Made by a program: the position numbers and the translations under genes
DNA from: Lingula anatina
Taxonomy: Eukaryota; Brachiopoda; Lingulata; Lingulida; Lingulidae
Reading direction: 5' to 3'
NCBI RefSeq assembly: GCF_001039355.2
Contig: NW_019775521.1
Location: 65,684 to 129,683, forward strand
Length of the DNA stretch: 64,000 nt
In this document: positions 11,589 through 22,481 of the stretch, one piece after another
Layout of the letters: each line of letters begins with the position of its first letter
Position numbering within the stretch: position 1 is the first letter of the stretch
The notes under the pieces: model-generated
What the model saw: the letters and a program-made list of their open reading frames with translations, nothing else
The model's database searches: none
Told to the model about the DNA's origin: nothing

Positions 11589-12982
11589 TTTTGTACAGTA
11601 AATTTATTTTTCATATTAAGTGCCATACTATTAATTACCAATTAAAGTTATCAATATAAAATGTGTGAAGAAGGGAATATCATACTGCATGAGGTTTTGC
11701 TGTACAAAATGTGAATGATGTCACTCATATTTGGTACAGTTAAAGTATAAAATGGAAATGATAGTTATTTACAGTAATATTTTCATCATTAAAAAAAAAA
11801 CTTTTTTGTCTACCCGGTGTTCAAGTTTTGCAAGTTCGGCTACTTACATGTATGAAGTGACCTACATGTATCAATGTATGGGGACCAATGATAAGTTATG
11901 GTAAATACTTCAGTATTTGTGCTTTTAATATTATACATGCATTTGCAAATATGAATTAACAATTTTTGGTCAATTCCCTTAGAATATCTGTGATGGAAAT
12001 GCTGTTTAAACTCATATTTAACAAATTTTCCTTGGATAAACAGCATTTTCCTCCTACTTACCAACCTTAAGCATGTTTTTTTTTAAGATGGCAGACTAAT
12101 GAGGTTTAATAGGGGACAATGAATATGCTTATTATTATTATTATTTTATTTATTTATCAATTTTTGCAATATTGATTAAGGTAATTTATCTGCCAATTTA
12201 AATTCAAAAGTTATATTTGTCCTGAAAAAGTTCAACAGGAAGCCATTCATCCTCTTAGAATGCATTCAAAACCCTGGCTTAAATCACTTTAACAACTTCA
12301 GATGAGTTGAAAGATTTGCTTTTTGGAATTGTTACATAATCCTGAACTTCTGTTTGCATAATCAAAAGACCCATCATGAATTATTTTTTATACATTTTAA
12401 AGTTTTGGTGTCTTTAGACATTTTGTTTTGGGATATTAAAAAGCAATATGTTCTTGTAGAGTTCATTTTTATTCTACAGCATATTTACTATTTTGTAAGA
12501 TATGCATCTAGAGATTAAATAAAGTGAATATAATATACATTTTTAAATTTTACTATGATATATTTAACAGACATGTAAAACATTTGATGAAATAAAAACA
12601 ATTGGAAATTTGATATGATTTTTGATCAATTATTATTACCAACATTATCTTTTTGGGGTACTCTCAGAGGCTCGGACCCAGTCTGTCTGTTCTTGTCGAT
12701 CAAAGATAACAGTAATCTGGCTATATATATTTTAGGCCAAAGCCTAGCACTGGACACGGGCATGCTTGCATGCATTTTAGTCCCAACTTGTGCTGCCGTT
12801 GCCGCTGGCTCTTTTTTGAAACCATCCAACAATCGTGGTCATTTTTAAGCCTGACAGCAAGCAGTCGATCAGTTACTGGACCTAACATGCATGTTCATCA
12901 GATTGACCGGACTGACCATTTTACGTATTATCTTTTGTCCATCAGTCACTGAAAAACTCTTGTATTTACTATAGCTTGTACA
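11589..12982. other. Intergenic AT-rich DNA
   Basis: No supported gene. Small overlapping frames on both strands at 12615-12850 lie just upstream of a MITE, lack splice context and show no family resemblance. Confidence 0.5.
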
Positions 12983-13251
12983 CAGGGGCGGATCCAGTAT
13001 TATTCGAAGGGGGGTCCGCGGGTGCGATGCCTGCCCCCCCCCCCCCCCCCCCCCCCCGCCCCCCCCCCCCCCCCCCCCCCNNNNNNNNNNNNNNNNNNNN
13101 NNNNNCACACACACACTTTGGTATTTTAGAGGGCAAACGGTGCCGTTTAGAACTATGATTCAACTAGTCAAAATTCTCATTACAAGAGGAGACCAGAAAT
13201 CGAGGGGGGGGGGTCAGGACCCCCCTGACCCCCCCTCTAAATCCGCCACTG
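12983..13251. mobile_element. MITE with CAGGGGCGGATCC / ATCCGCCACTG termini, interrupted by a gap
   Basis: Left end CAGGGGCGGATCCAG and right end AAATCCGCCACTG form imperfect terminal inverted repeats. Flanking octamers CTTGTACA (12975-12982) and CTTGCACG (13252-13259) match at 6 of 8 positions, compatible with a decayed 8-bp hAT-type duplication. The interior holds long C runs and a second C/G-rich pair near 13204-13235, and the N-gap 13081-13105 falls in the homopolymer. Confidence 0.6.
13081..13105. other. Assembly gap of 25 N
   Basis: Unknown bases adjoin a poly-C tract and a CA run; the homopolymer probably stopped the assembly. Confidence 0.99.
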
Positions 13252-14587
13252 CTTGCACGCAGCCTGCTGCCTCAGCCTGCATGATTCTCCATCATATTGC
13301 CTTCATTGGACTTTCACACGTTAAGATATCAAAAAATCGCTGATTGGTTCAAAGAATGAGGAGCCGATGGAAATGTGCCAATCGGTTGACTGGGCTGAAA
13401 TGACTTTCGCGTTGAACTTATACAGTCATGTGCCGTGTGAGAACTACCAAACTTTTAAGTTTTCGTGTTTATTTTATTCAGATGTGAAGGTGTGATAAGT
13501 AGGACATGGGTAAAAAAAGTGAAAATTTGGTTCAATGTTTTATTATCTATTCTGGTCATTTTGAGGTCAGCAGAGTTTGAGAAACAAAAATGTAATCAAA
13601 AATATCTGCCTAAATTGATAAATTTGTTACTCTCTTACATGTACATGCAGAAATACCTCCGCGGGGTGGGGGGGGGGTCGATCTAATGTCACAGCGGGTC
13701 AAACATGAGATAATTTTAATAGTAGACGCCTGTGAGCAATAGGCCGCCTCCAAGCACAGCGACAGGTCAATCATTAATTTGGTTTTTAAACCCCTGATAG
13801 GATACCTGTAAGCTTTAACCAATGTAGATCGACATTTTAATGTTTAGATTATCTTTTTTTTTTTTTTTTTTTGTTTTAAGCTTTGCTTCACAGAAAATTG
13901 AAACCATCTATGTAATTCCACAGAAGCACACTTGGGTCCTTCTCTTTTCGGTATAGCTTTATTTCATACAGGAATAAGACCACCTAAGCATTTTATACAC
14001 ATATTTTTCTTCTCCGCTGACAGTAGTTTGACAACAGTAAAATTACGTTATCGTTTTGTTTCCAATCTGATTTTGATAAAGCTATTATATAATGTTAAAT
14101 ACATATGAGCAAAACCTTACCCAAGACATTGTATACAGATAATTTAGGTACTGAAATAACACAGCCTATTGAAAAGAATTACCTTATCTGAGAGGATAAC
14201 TATCTGAGAGGAAAACTTAACTACATGCTTTCAATAAGACCGCATTCAGATTACAATTACATCTTGCTTGCTGGTTTGGTTCAACTCCGGGAGGATTCTT
14301 TCTAAAGTACCACCAGTGATTGCTTGTCTAACACGCCTCCTCAAGGATCTAGGGGGTAATAATTATCCTGTACTGATAAGGCTGATTAAACTGAATTCAC
14401 TCTATTGAGAATCCCGGCCCTGCAGAGTTGGACCGACCCAGCAAATTCGATGTGTTAATCTGAATGCACCCTAAGAGAGTCAGCCTCGTCGTGACATTTG
14501 ACACCCCAAAGGACTTTTTTTTTGTTTATAGCAAAGAGCTATCGATGACACATATAATACACTGAAACAGAGGGTCACCAAGGCATT
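13252..14587. other. Intergenic DNA downstream of the NXPE-like cluster
   Basis: No supported gene. It contains a G-rich tract near 13666-13678 and a poly-T run near 13854-13872. The part next to 14587 is probably the 3' UTR of the minus-strand NXPE-like gene; parts of 13900-14060 resemble 18600-18730 downstream of the other copy. Confidence 0.5.
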
Positions 14588-16114
14588 CTACAAATCGCAC
14601 ACAATTCTGAAGAAAAGATGGGCCAGTGTCATTCCAGCATGACCTTCATATTTTCTTGGGTCATTATTTTTTGGACATAGAAAATGTGCTTCATCACATG
14701 GGGTCCATTTCATTGGGTTGAGAATATTGAAACCGTCTATTATTTCTACACCGTATTTTACCAGCTTCTCTGCGATGATTTCATTGACCGCTGCAACCAT
14801 GTAATCATTCCCGTCCATCTGGCCCAAAACCCTCGGGAGAATATTTATGTATATAAGGCGGATGTTTGCTACATTAGGGTTTTCCCTAACAGCGCGTAGG
14901 AAGTCCACAAAATGGGGAAGAGAATGTTTTACAAGGTTGTGTGCACTCTGGTTTGTAAGCACTAATTCGTGTATCCCAAACCCCATTAAAACTACATCAT
15001 CTCTGGTGGCGGGCTTTTTGTCAAATCGCGAGAAAAGTGATCTGATTGCTTTTTCGCAGTGGGAAGCACGGGGGGTCCACTTAAATACAACTTTGCTTAG
15101 CCCTATAATTTTCTTTCGATTCTTTCTGGGGTTCGTGTCATTTACACTAGTGGTAACATGGACTGTATCAAGTGAAATATGCCTATAATGCGACAATAGC
15201 TGATTCAAGTAATTACTAAGATATCTAAGGTGTGAATCTCCAAAGATTTTAAAAGTGGTTTTTCTACTGTAACATTTCCAAAGGTCTGCCTCACTTATGA
15301 ACTCGAAAATGCATTTAGTTTTAGTTCCCCATTTCCACTGTCCTCGAATATTCCACCAGCGTCCACTGAGGTATTCCGCAATGTTGGTTTCATAACAGTC
15401 TCTTTTTGTCTTCTCTTTCTCTTTCTGCGATCCCCATTTCCCGACGGGACCATAATTAAAAGAGTGTATAATTCTGTGAATTCTGTTTGGATGATGGCGT
15501 CTTTCGTTGTCGTGGTGTCTGAACGCTTCAAAGTCCGTGTAGTCTAAGTATATTGTACCCTGTACAGTAGACTGAACATCACAATAAGCGACGTAGGTTC
15601 CATTAAAGAAATCTCTCACCGGACACACCATGTATTCATTTCCTTTTACCTCAATTCGGAAATTACTTCCCCCGGATGACAACACAGTCTTTTTTGCCGA
15701 CACCTTTTTTCTTTCTTCTATATAAATATACAGTATATGGTTGTTCGACATTGTCACGTTGAAACTGTACTTGTACATGTATGTCGCATTGTTGTCGATA
15801 TGGCAATGTTCCCCTTTGCCGTCAGATTGAGGATCGCAACTCGACCAGGCACGTTCTAGCTGTTCTTTTTCAGAAATACCATTCCTCACCCTGTCACGTC
15901 CATCCACTGGATTATTCTGTCGATGTCCTTGGACCGCTTCATGTTTGAATTGCCCATCAAATATTATTGTTTTCTTAAAGGGTGGAGCTTTTTCTAATAA
16001 ACGATGCAAGGTAATGTCTCTATTGTAAAAGTTCAGCATGATGAAGACGGTATATACCGCAATGCACACGACTGCTATAGCATAAACTGCCTGATTTGAG
16101 CTCCTCTTTCTCAT
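14588..16114 (-). CDS. NXPE-family-like type II membrane protein with PC-esterase domain (copy A)
   Basis: A single uninterrupted 508-codon frame starts MRKRSSNQAV. Residues about 9-28 are hydrophobic after a basic N-terminus, as in a type II signal anchor, so the bulk would face the Golgi or extracellular side. The middle is a neurexophilin/immunoglobulin-like region (CPVRDFFNGTYVAYCDV near 164-180). The C-terminal half is a PC-esterase/GDSL-like domain: GRWW at 251-254, FGDSHLRYL with the nucleophile block G292-D-S-H295, and C-DEAH-FLCP with D474 and H477 as candidate catalytic dyad. Architecture matches NXPE proteins. Substrate is unknown; acyl-ester hydrolysis or transfer on glycans is inference. 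Several N-X-S/T sites are present. Copy A, the pseudogene and copy B share orientation, so they arose by tandem duplication. Confidence 0.85.
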   Translation of the reverse strand: MRKRSSNQAVYAIAVVCIAVYTVFIMLNFYNRDITLHRLLEKAPPFKKTIIFDGQFKHEAVQGHRQNNPVDGRDRVRNGISEKEQLERAWSSCDPQSDGKGEHCHIDNNATYMYKYSFNVTMSNNHILYIYIEERKKVSAKKTVLSSGGSNFRIEVKGNEYMVCPVRDFFNGTYVAYCDVQSTVQGTIYLDYTDFEAFRHHDNERRHHPNRIHRIIHSFNYGPVGKWGSQKEKEKTKRDCYETNIAEYLSGRWWNIRGQWKWGTKTKCIFEFISEADLWKCYSRKTTFKIFGDSHLRYLSNYLNQLLSHYRHISLDTVHVTTSVNDTNPRKNRKKIIGLSKVVFKWTPRASHCEKAIRSLFSRFDKKPATRDDVVLMGFGIHELVLTNQSAHNLVKHSLPHFVDFLRAVRENPNVANIRLIYINILPRVLGQMDGNDYMVAAVNEIIAEKLVKYGVEIIDGFNILNPMKWTPCDEAHFLCPKNNDPRKYEGHAGMTLAHLFFRIVCDL

Positions 16115-16429
16115 TTTTGAAAAGAATAATTCAACTGAAAGATTAAAAAAGTATCCTTTTTTTCCAAGTTTTCCGTCTGCTACTTTTTTCTGCGATGACG
16201 ATTATTACAGAAAGCTCTACTTATTTGGTAACTTTAGCAAGTTACCGCCAACTTATTGAATGCCACGTTTCTGACTATATAATAACTGGAATTGCAGAGG
16301 TGGGAAGATAGTTTTTAAGCAATAAACATGCAGCATCCGATTGTAATAATTTTTTTAGCCCGAAGGGATATGATTCGGGGATATTCTACGTAAAGGCGTA
16401 ATGCATCATATTATTTTTATAGCTTAACA

Positions 16430-16878
16430 TCACACTATTACCTTTTCGAATTTTCGTCTTTTTTGCCGATACCCGTTTCTTTTTTCAATATAAATATACA
16501 GTATATGGTTGTTCGACATTGCCACGTTGAAACTGTACTTGTACATGTATGTCGCATTGTTGTCGGTACAGCAATGTTTACATCTAATATCAGTTTTAGG
16601 GTTGTAACTCGACCAGGCACGCTCTAGCTGTTCCTTTTCAGGAATACCCCTGTCACGTTCATCCACTACATTATTCTGTCATGTCCTTGGACCGCTTCAT
16701 GTTTGAATTGCCCATCAAATATCATTGTTTTCTTAAAATGTGGAGCTTTTTTTAAAATAAATGACTGAAGGTAATGCCTCTATTGTTCAGCAAAATCAAA
16801 AAGAGTATATACTGCAATGTGTACCACTGCAAGTACAATGACATAAACTGCTACATGAGATGGACTCCCCTCTCTCAT
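16430..16878 (-). pseudogene. Truncated NXPE-like pseudogene between copies A and B
   Basis: The reading begins at 16878 with MREGSPSHVAVYVIVLAVVH, parallel to the N-terminus and signal anchor of copies A and B. Similar pieces follow in shifting frames: KKTMIFDGQFKHEAVQGH, a stop near the HDR segment, then NATYMYKYSFNVAMSNNH and ILYIYIEKRNG. Similarity stops at about residue 143 of the 508-residue parent, just after the AAAAAAGAC block, so neurexophilin and esterase domains are missing. At least two frameshifts and a nonsense codon disrupt it. Its upstream flank is nearly identical to that of copy B, so the loss looks younger than the A/B split. Confidence 0.85.
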
Positions 16879-17760
16879 TTTTGAAAAGAATAATGCAATT
16901 GAAAGTTCAGACTCGAGTATCCTTTTCTTCCAAGTTTTCCTGTCTACTACTTTTTTTTCCTGCGGTGACAATTATTACAAAATGTTCTTCAAATTTGGTT
17001 GCGTCAGGAGATTACCGTCAAGTTATTAGATGTCACGTATCTGACGATTAACTAGTTTTGCAGACGTAGATTGGAGAAAAGTAGATAACTTTCCATGCAG
17101 TATGCTTAAGCAACTCCTATGTGAATATGGAGAAATGTGTTATAAAATTGACTATGTATGCCGTGTCATATAATAAATAGTGTTTGGCTCGCGGGAAGGT
17201 ATGATGTGCGGATTATGAAGCCTCAAGGAATTATATCCCCTTTATAGCTAGACATCACACTATTGCCAGTTTATGTTAAAATGGAGCGATAGAAATGCAG
17301 TGCAAACTGCATGCGTCTATGTTTTCCATTTCTGATTTCTGTCTTTGCCCTTATAGTCGCGTTCGACAAATCTGTCAACCCTACAACTTCCAGGCCATAT
17401 TTTTTTCAGTTTTCTGAGAGGCTTGATTTGGTTATAAAGGATCGTTGTTTTTTTTTTTTTTATTAAATTTGCTGAATTTTCAGCGACATTCAACCTACAA
17501 GGTGAAACCATATTTTTACTTTCATGTTTACTGTGACTTCGTTTGATCAGGTGATTTGCACAAAACTTTTTTTTAATTTATTCATTATTATTATTATTTT
17601 ATTATTTTTTGTGAAATTTTATTCAATGCTTTCCCGTTTGTATTTTTACCAGCTTTCCAATCTAGTTTTAATTTTACAACATGATGTATTATCATAACCT
17701 TCTTCTCTAGGTATTCCGTGTATTTTTTGCTTCTGCGATGACATGAAATTTTTTTTAAAA
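16879..17760 (-). repeat. Duplicated upstream segment of the NXPE-like cluster, pseudogene copy
   Basis: This segment upstream of the pseudogene aligns with 20427-21300 upstream of copy B. The first 350 bases are almost identical (shared TTCAGACTCGAGT, CCTGCGGTGACAATTATTAC and TTGGTTGCGTCAGGAGATTA), and the rest is recognisable with small indels (shared GTCGCGTTCGACA and CGACATTCAACCTACAAG). It presumably carries the cluster's promoter. Confidence 0.8.
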
Positions 17761-18480
17761 ATGTTTTTTTTAATTTGATTTTGTCGGCAGATTAACTTAA
17801 GTTTCTCTAAATGCCACGTTGCTGACTATTAACTAGTACTGCAAAGGTGAGAAGAATTTTTTTCAAGCAATATACACACACCTCATAGAAATTGACTGTA
17901 TGCAGCATCCTATTGTAAACAAATTATTTGGTCCTAAGGACCATGTTTCTGGGAAGTACCTCATGAAGCCGCAATGCATTATGTCCTTTTTTATAGCTCA
18001 ACATCACACAAGTACCTTGTTCCAATTTTTATGTACTAATTTTTAATCGAAAAAGGCTTCACTTGATCAGATTATGCTTCCAAAAACGCGCGCGCGTTTG
18101 TATTTTGGTAAAGTTCGCCCTACAAATGTCAATATAAGGTATTTCTTTTTTGCTTCAATAATTATAACTCCCAGCTTAGCTGTTTAGTTTTTATTTTACG
18201 GGATAATTGATGAATGCCTTTTTTTCCAACTTTTCCTGTCTCCCTGTTGCTTTTTCTACGTAATGTTTCCAACGTTTGACTACGTCAGGAGAAAGCTTGT
18301 AAAATGTCTCATTCTTGACGTCATGTACTTTTGCGGACTTAAGCGTAATTTTCTATGCAATAGAAAAGTGAATAAAATAAAATTGGGCTCAGGTGCCGCA
18401 CGATGATAAATAAATTTTGCACTCTTGCAAATGTCCCATGAAGTGGTAAATGTTGCGAACACGCATCAAGATTCTTAATG
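17720..18480. repeat. Decayed relics of the same upstream segment
   Basis: Two further degraded copies are recognisable by ordered landmarks. In about 17730-18015 these are TGCGATGACA, CGGCAGATTAA, ATGCCACGTTGCTGACTATTAACTAGT and TAGCTCAACATCACAC. In about 18225-18480 they are CCAACTTTTCCTGTC, TACGTCAGGAGA and TTGACGTCAT. No coding remnant accompanies them. They imply more rounds of duplication than the surviving genes show. Boundaries are approximate. Confidence 0.55.
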
Positions 18481-18869
18481 TTTGAAACAATAAAGTTGTA
18501 ATGCTAAGTAATATACTATGGAATATCTAAACAAACATTCTTTTCTAATGTCTGCTCTTCTAAGTGTTCTTAACTTCTTTGAGCAGTATATTTTCACAGA
18601 TGTACACACGCTATCCTCTTCTTTTCAATAAATATAAGTATAGTTTTATTCCATGCAAGAGTGAAACCATCTTAGCATTTTACGCAGATCACCCTTTTTC
18701 TTGTCAGCTGACAACATTAAAATTACTATAGGCTAAGTACATATTTATTATGAAAGATAGTCAGCCTTGCCGTCAGAATTGACACCAAAAAAGGACATAT
18801 TTTAATCTTTATCAAAGAGCTATTGACAACACGTTCATATGCACTGAAATAAAAGGCTGGTCATGTATT

Positions 18870-20426
18870 TTACATATCACACATGATTCTGAACAAAAGA
18901 TGGGCCAGTGTCATTCCAGGATGACCTTTATATTTGCTTGGGTCATTATGCACTGGACATAGATAATGCGATTTGTCACAATCATTCCACTTCATCGGGT
19001 TTAGAATGTAAAATCCATCTATTATTTCTACACCGTATTTTAACATCTTTGCTCTGATGATTTCATTGACCGCCGCAACCACGTAATCATTCCCATCCCT
19101 TTCCCCCAAAATTCTCGGCAAAATATTTAGATATATTAGACGGATGTTTGCAGTTTTAGGATCTTCCCGCACACTGTCTAGGAAGTCCCCAAAATGACCA
19201 ATAGCATATTTTATAAAACTGTAGGCATTTGGATTATAATGCACTAATTCATGTATCCCAAACCCCATTAAAACCACATCATTTCTAGTAGCCTGCTTGC
19301 TTTGAAATCTAGAAGAAAGTGAACTAATTGCTTTTTCGCAATCGGAAGCAAGGGGAGCCCACTTGTATATAATATTGCTTAGACCTATAATTTCCTTTCG
19401 GTTTTGAACGGTGTGAGTGGAATTTAAAACAGGGGAAACATGAAGGTGAGCGGAATTTAGAACAGGGGAAATGTGAAATGCATACGGTGAAATATGCCTA
19501 TATTGCGACAATAGCTGATTCAAGTAGTTACTGAGATATCTAAGGTGTGAATCTCCAAAAATTCTAAAAGTGGTTTTCCTCTTGTAGCATTTCCAAAGGT
19601 CTGCCTCACTCATGAACTCGAAAATGCATTTGCTTTTAGTTCCCCATTTCCACCCTCCTTGAATTTTCCACCAGCGTCCATTAACGTAATTCTTGATGTT
19701 TGCCTTAGAACAGTTTCTGGTTTCTGATCTTATCTTCTGTTTCACTGATTTTTCGGGGTAATCATAGTGAAACCCATGTATCCTTTTGTGGATTCTACAG
19801 GGAAAAGTTTTTAATCGTTTTCTTTTAGTATCATGGTGTCTGAACGCTTCAAAGTCCGTGTAGTCTAAGTATATTGTACCTTGTATACTAGAATGAACAT
19901 CGCAATAAGCGACGTAGGTTCCATTAAAGAAATCTCTCACCGGACACACCATGGATTCATTTCCCGCCAACTCAATACGGAAATTACTTCCCCCGGATGA
20001 CAACACGGTCATTTTTTCCGACACCCGTTTTCTTTCTTCTATGTAAATGTACAGTATATGGTTGTGAGACATTGTCACATTGAAATTGTACTTGTATCTA
20101 GTATTGTTGTTGGCATGGCAGAAATCACTTTTGAAATCAGTCTGCGGGTTGAAATTCGACCAAGCACGTTCTAGCTGTTCCAGTTCAGCAATGCCATTTC
20201 TTACCCAGTCGTGTTCATCCGCAAGATCATCCATTTGATGTACTTGGGCCACTTCATGTTTAAATTGCCCATCAAATATCATTGTTTTCTTATTTTTTTT
20301 CAATAAATGATGGAAGGTAGTGCCTCTACTATAAGAATTCAGCATAATGAAAATAGTATAAACCGCAATGCACACGACTGCAAGTACCATAGCAGAAACT
20401 GCCTGAGTTGAACTCCTCTTTCTCAT
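18870..20426 (-). CDS. NXPE-family-like type II membrane protein with PC-esterase domain (copy B)
   Basis: An uninterrupted 518-codon single-exon frame, collinear with copy A over its full length. It begins MRKRSSTQAVSAMVLAVVCI; residues about 10-30 form the signal anchor. CPVRDFFNGTYVAYCDV lies near 161-177, GRWW at 250-253, the esterase block FGDSH at 290-294, and C-DKSH-YLCP with D484 and H487 near the end. Copy B carries a 12-residue tandem duplication (SPVLNSAHLHV then SPVLNSTHTV) in the loop after the GDSH block, absent from copy A. Strong conservation of catalytic blocks and frame suggests both copies are functional. Enzyme substrate unknown. Confidence 0.85.
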   Translation of the reverse strand: MRKRSSTQAVSAMVLAVVCIAVYTIFIMLNSYSRGTTFHHLLKKNKKTMIFDGQFKHEVAQVHQMDDLADEHDWVRNGIAELEQLERAWSNFNPQTDFKSDFCHANNNTRYKYNFNVTMSHNHILYIYIEERKRVSEKMTVLSSGGSNFRIELAGNESMVCPVRDFFNGTYVAYCDVHSSIQGTIYLDYTDFEAFRHHDTKRKRLKTFPCRIHKRIHGFHYDYPEKSVKQKIRSETRNCSKANIKNYVNGRWWKIQGGWKWGTKSKCIFEFMSEADLWKCYKRKTTFRIFGDSHLRYLSNYLNQLLSQYRHISPYAFHISPVLNSAHLHVSPVLNSTHTVQNRKEIIGLSNIIYKWAPLASDCEKAISSLSSRFQSKQATRNDVVLMGFGIHELVHYNPNAYSFIKYAIGHFGDFLDSVREDPKTANIRLIYLNILPRILGERDGNDYVVAAVNEIIRAKMLKYGVEIIDGFYILNPMKWNDCDKSHYLCPVHNDPSKYKGHPGMTLAHLLFRIMCDM

Positions 20427-21300
20427 TTTTGAAAAGAATAATGCAATTGAAAGTTCAGACTCGAGTTACCTTTTCTTCCAAGTTTTCCTGTCTACTACTT
20501 TTTTTTCCTGCGGTGACAATTATTACAAAATGTTCTTCAAATTTGGTTGCGTCAGGAGATTACTGTCAAGTTATTAGATGTCACGTGTCTGACGATTAAC
20601 TAGTTTTGCTGACGTAGATTGAAGAAAAGATAACTTTCCATGCAATATGCTCACGCAACTCCTATGTGAATATGGAGAAATGTGTTATAAAATTGACTAT
20701 GTATGCCGTGTCATATTAAATAGTGTTTGGCTCGCGGGAATGTATGGTGCGCGGATCCTGAAGCCTCAAGGTATTATATCCCCTTTATAGCTAAACATAA
20801 CACTATTGCCGGTTCATGTTAAAATGAGATATGGGAATGGCTTTTAATATTCAAACATATATACATTTCCGTCTATACATTTCCCTTCCTCTTCTGATCA
20901 CCATTTTTGTGCATACAGTCGCGTTCGACAGATGTCGTTCAACACATGTCTACCCTGCAGGCCCTATTTTGATTTTATTTGCGATTGTTCGAGTGGCTTT
21001 CCTTGGTTAAAAAGGATAATTGTTTTTATGAAAGTTGCCGAATTTTCGGCGACATTCAACCTACAAGTTTCAAACCATATTTTTGCTTTCATATTTACAG
21101 AGTGACTACGTTTGATTAGATTATATTCTCAAAAAACCTTTTTGTTAAATATTTTTCGGAGCTGTCCCGTTTGAATATAAGCCAGCTTTACAATCTAGTT
21201 TTTATTTTACAACTTGATATATTATCAAACCTTTTCCTCTTGGTATTCCTCTTATTATTATTATTAATATTATTATTTGCTTCTGCAGTTAAATCTATTA
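20427..21300 (-). promoter_or_regulatory. Upstream region of NXPE-like copy B, duplicated at 16879-17760
   Basis: Immediately upstream of copy B and nearly identical over about 350 bases to the pseudogene's flank, so it probably holds the promoter. The shared ATGTCACGT(A/G)TCTGACGATTA is a candidate bZIP-like element only by eye. No TATA box is claimed. Confidence 0.5.
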
Positions 21301-21358
21301 CAAAAAGTTTTTCTTTGGTTTCGTCACTAAACATATATATATATGTATAAGTAACTTA

Positions 21359-21869
21359 TAGTTCACATAGAATGTCTATTTATAATATTTTCTAAATTCT
21401 ATTTTCTATTCGCAGTATTAATTAATTAGTCTGTGCCCTGAATATCCCGCGGCGTAATTACTGGCAGCGCGAGCCAGTTACTTATACAAAGCTGTAATTA
21501 ACTCTCGGCTGTGCTCGGAGGAGATTCTGATACCTTTACGCATGCGCAGTAGGAATTTAGCAAGTCAATGGCGACCGCGATTGCTTTGAAAAATGTGTTT
21601 GTCGATTTTGTGCAGATTTCGCGTCTGTATGTTTGAGTCGTCACACCTAAACCGATGAACTCCACAGCTTAGAGATACTACTGCGCATGCGTTAAGGTAT
21701 CAGAATCTCCTCCGAGCACAGCCGAGAATTAATTACAGCTTTGTATAGTAACTGGCTCGCGCTGCCAGTAATCACGCCGCGGGATATTCAGGGCACAGAC
21801 CGTGATCACCAAACATACCGCGAATAGAAAATAGAATTTAGAAAATAGACTTTCCATGTGAATGAAGCC
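21359..21869. mobile_element. About 510-bp foldback MITE with ~190-bp arms (long form)
   Basis: Arms 21359-21552 and 21677-21869 are inverted copies: CTGCCAGTAATCACGCCGCG against CGCGGCGTAATTACTGGCAG, CTCCTCCGAGCACAGCCGAG against CTCGGCTGTGCTCGGAGGAG, and ACTGCGCATGCG against CGCATGCGCAGT. The loop is about 125 bases and has no coding capacity. The right end, ATGAAGCC, is followed by TTA. The outer 100 bases of each arm match the element at 46511-46767. Confidence 0.8.
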
Positions 21870-22481
21870 TTAAGTTATTATATCCTCTTTGTGGCTAGGC
21901 ATGACGGCAAATTTTATTTTGGAATTTAACATTGTTCATTTGGAAAATATTTTGGTGTTGGAAAATCTAATACTTGTCCTCCAAGAGAAATATAAAATGT
22001 CTTTCAGTGTTTCTCTGTGGTCTTGTGTAAACCACCACATGCATTTAGGAAAGCTTAAAAAGAAAACAATGCAGTTAATAAAACAAACACAGTGTTTAAT
22101 ACTAATCATGTAGAGTGCTTAGCAACATTCATTACTGTAGCTCACATAGTACTTCATACTGTGCACCAAACAGGTTCTCCTGAGGTAACCATTACGTGCA
22201 AACAGGGTGAAAAATAATCCTTGCTATAAAATGAAAGCTAGAGATTACAGTTTTCTGCATCCTCAAACAAACATACTGCTCTTAAGAAATAGATCTCAGG
22301 TTTTATGGCCATGTTGAAAACTGTTCTGTTAACCTTTATGGTTTCTGAAGGTAGGAAGCGTCCGCTCTTCCATGATTCCCTTCACACCAGAATCTGAGAG
22401 TTCTGCTGCTAACTTACACATTAAAAAAAAAAAAAAAAAAAAAAAAAAATTGTATGAACCCAGTTTGTGGACTTTTATTTG
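21870..22481. other. Spacer between the foldback MITE and the NDUFA5 stop codon
   Basis: AT-rich, with a poly-A tract at about 22422-22449. Part should be NDUFA5 3' UTR (minus strand). No gene seen. Confidence 0.5.

Noticed and set aside
12615-12850. Overlapping small frames on both strands
   Set aside because: Short, overlapping, adjacent to a MITE, no recognisable motif on either strand.
12869-13163. Gly/Pro-rich proteins
   Set aside because: They are translations of poly-C/poly-G and N bases in a MITE.
14684-15188. Plus-strand frames opposite NXPE-like copy A
   Set aside because: Antisense shadows of a well-supported coding frame.
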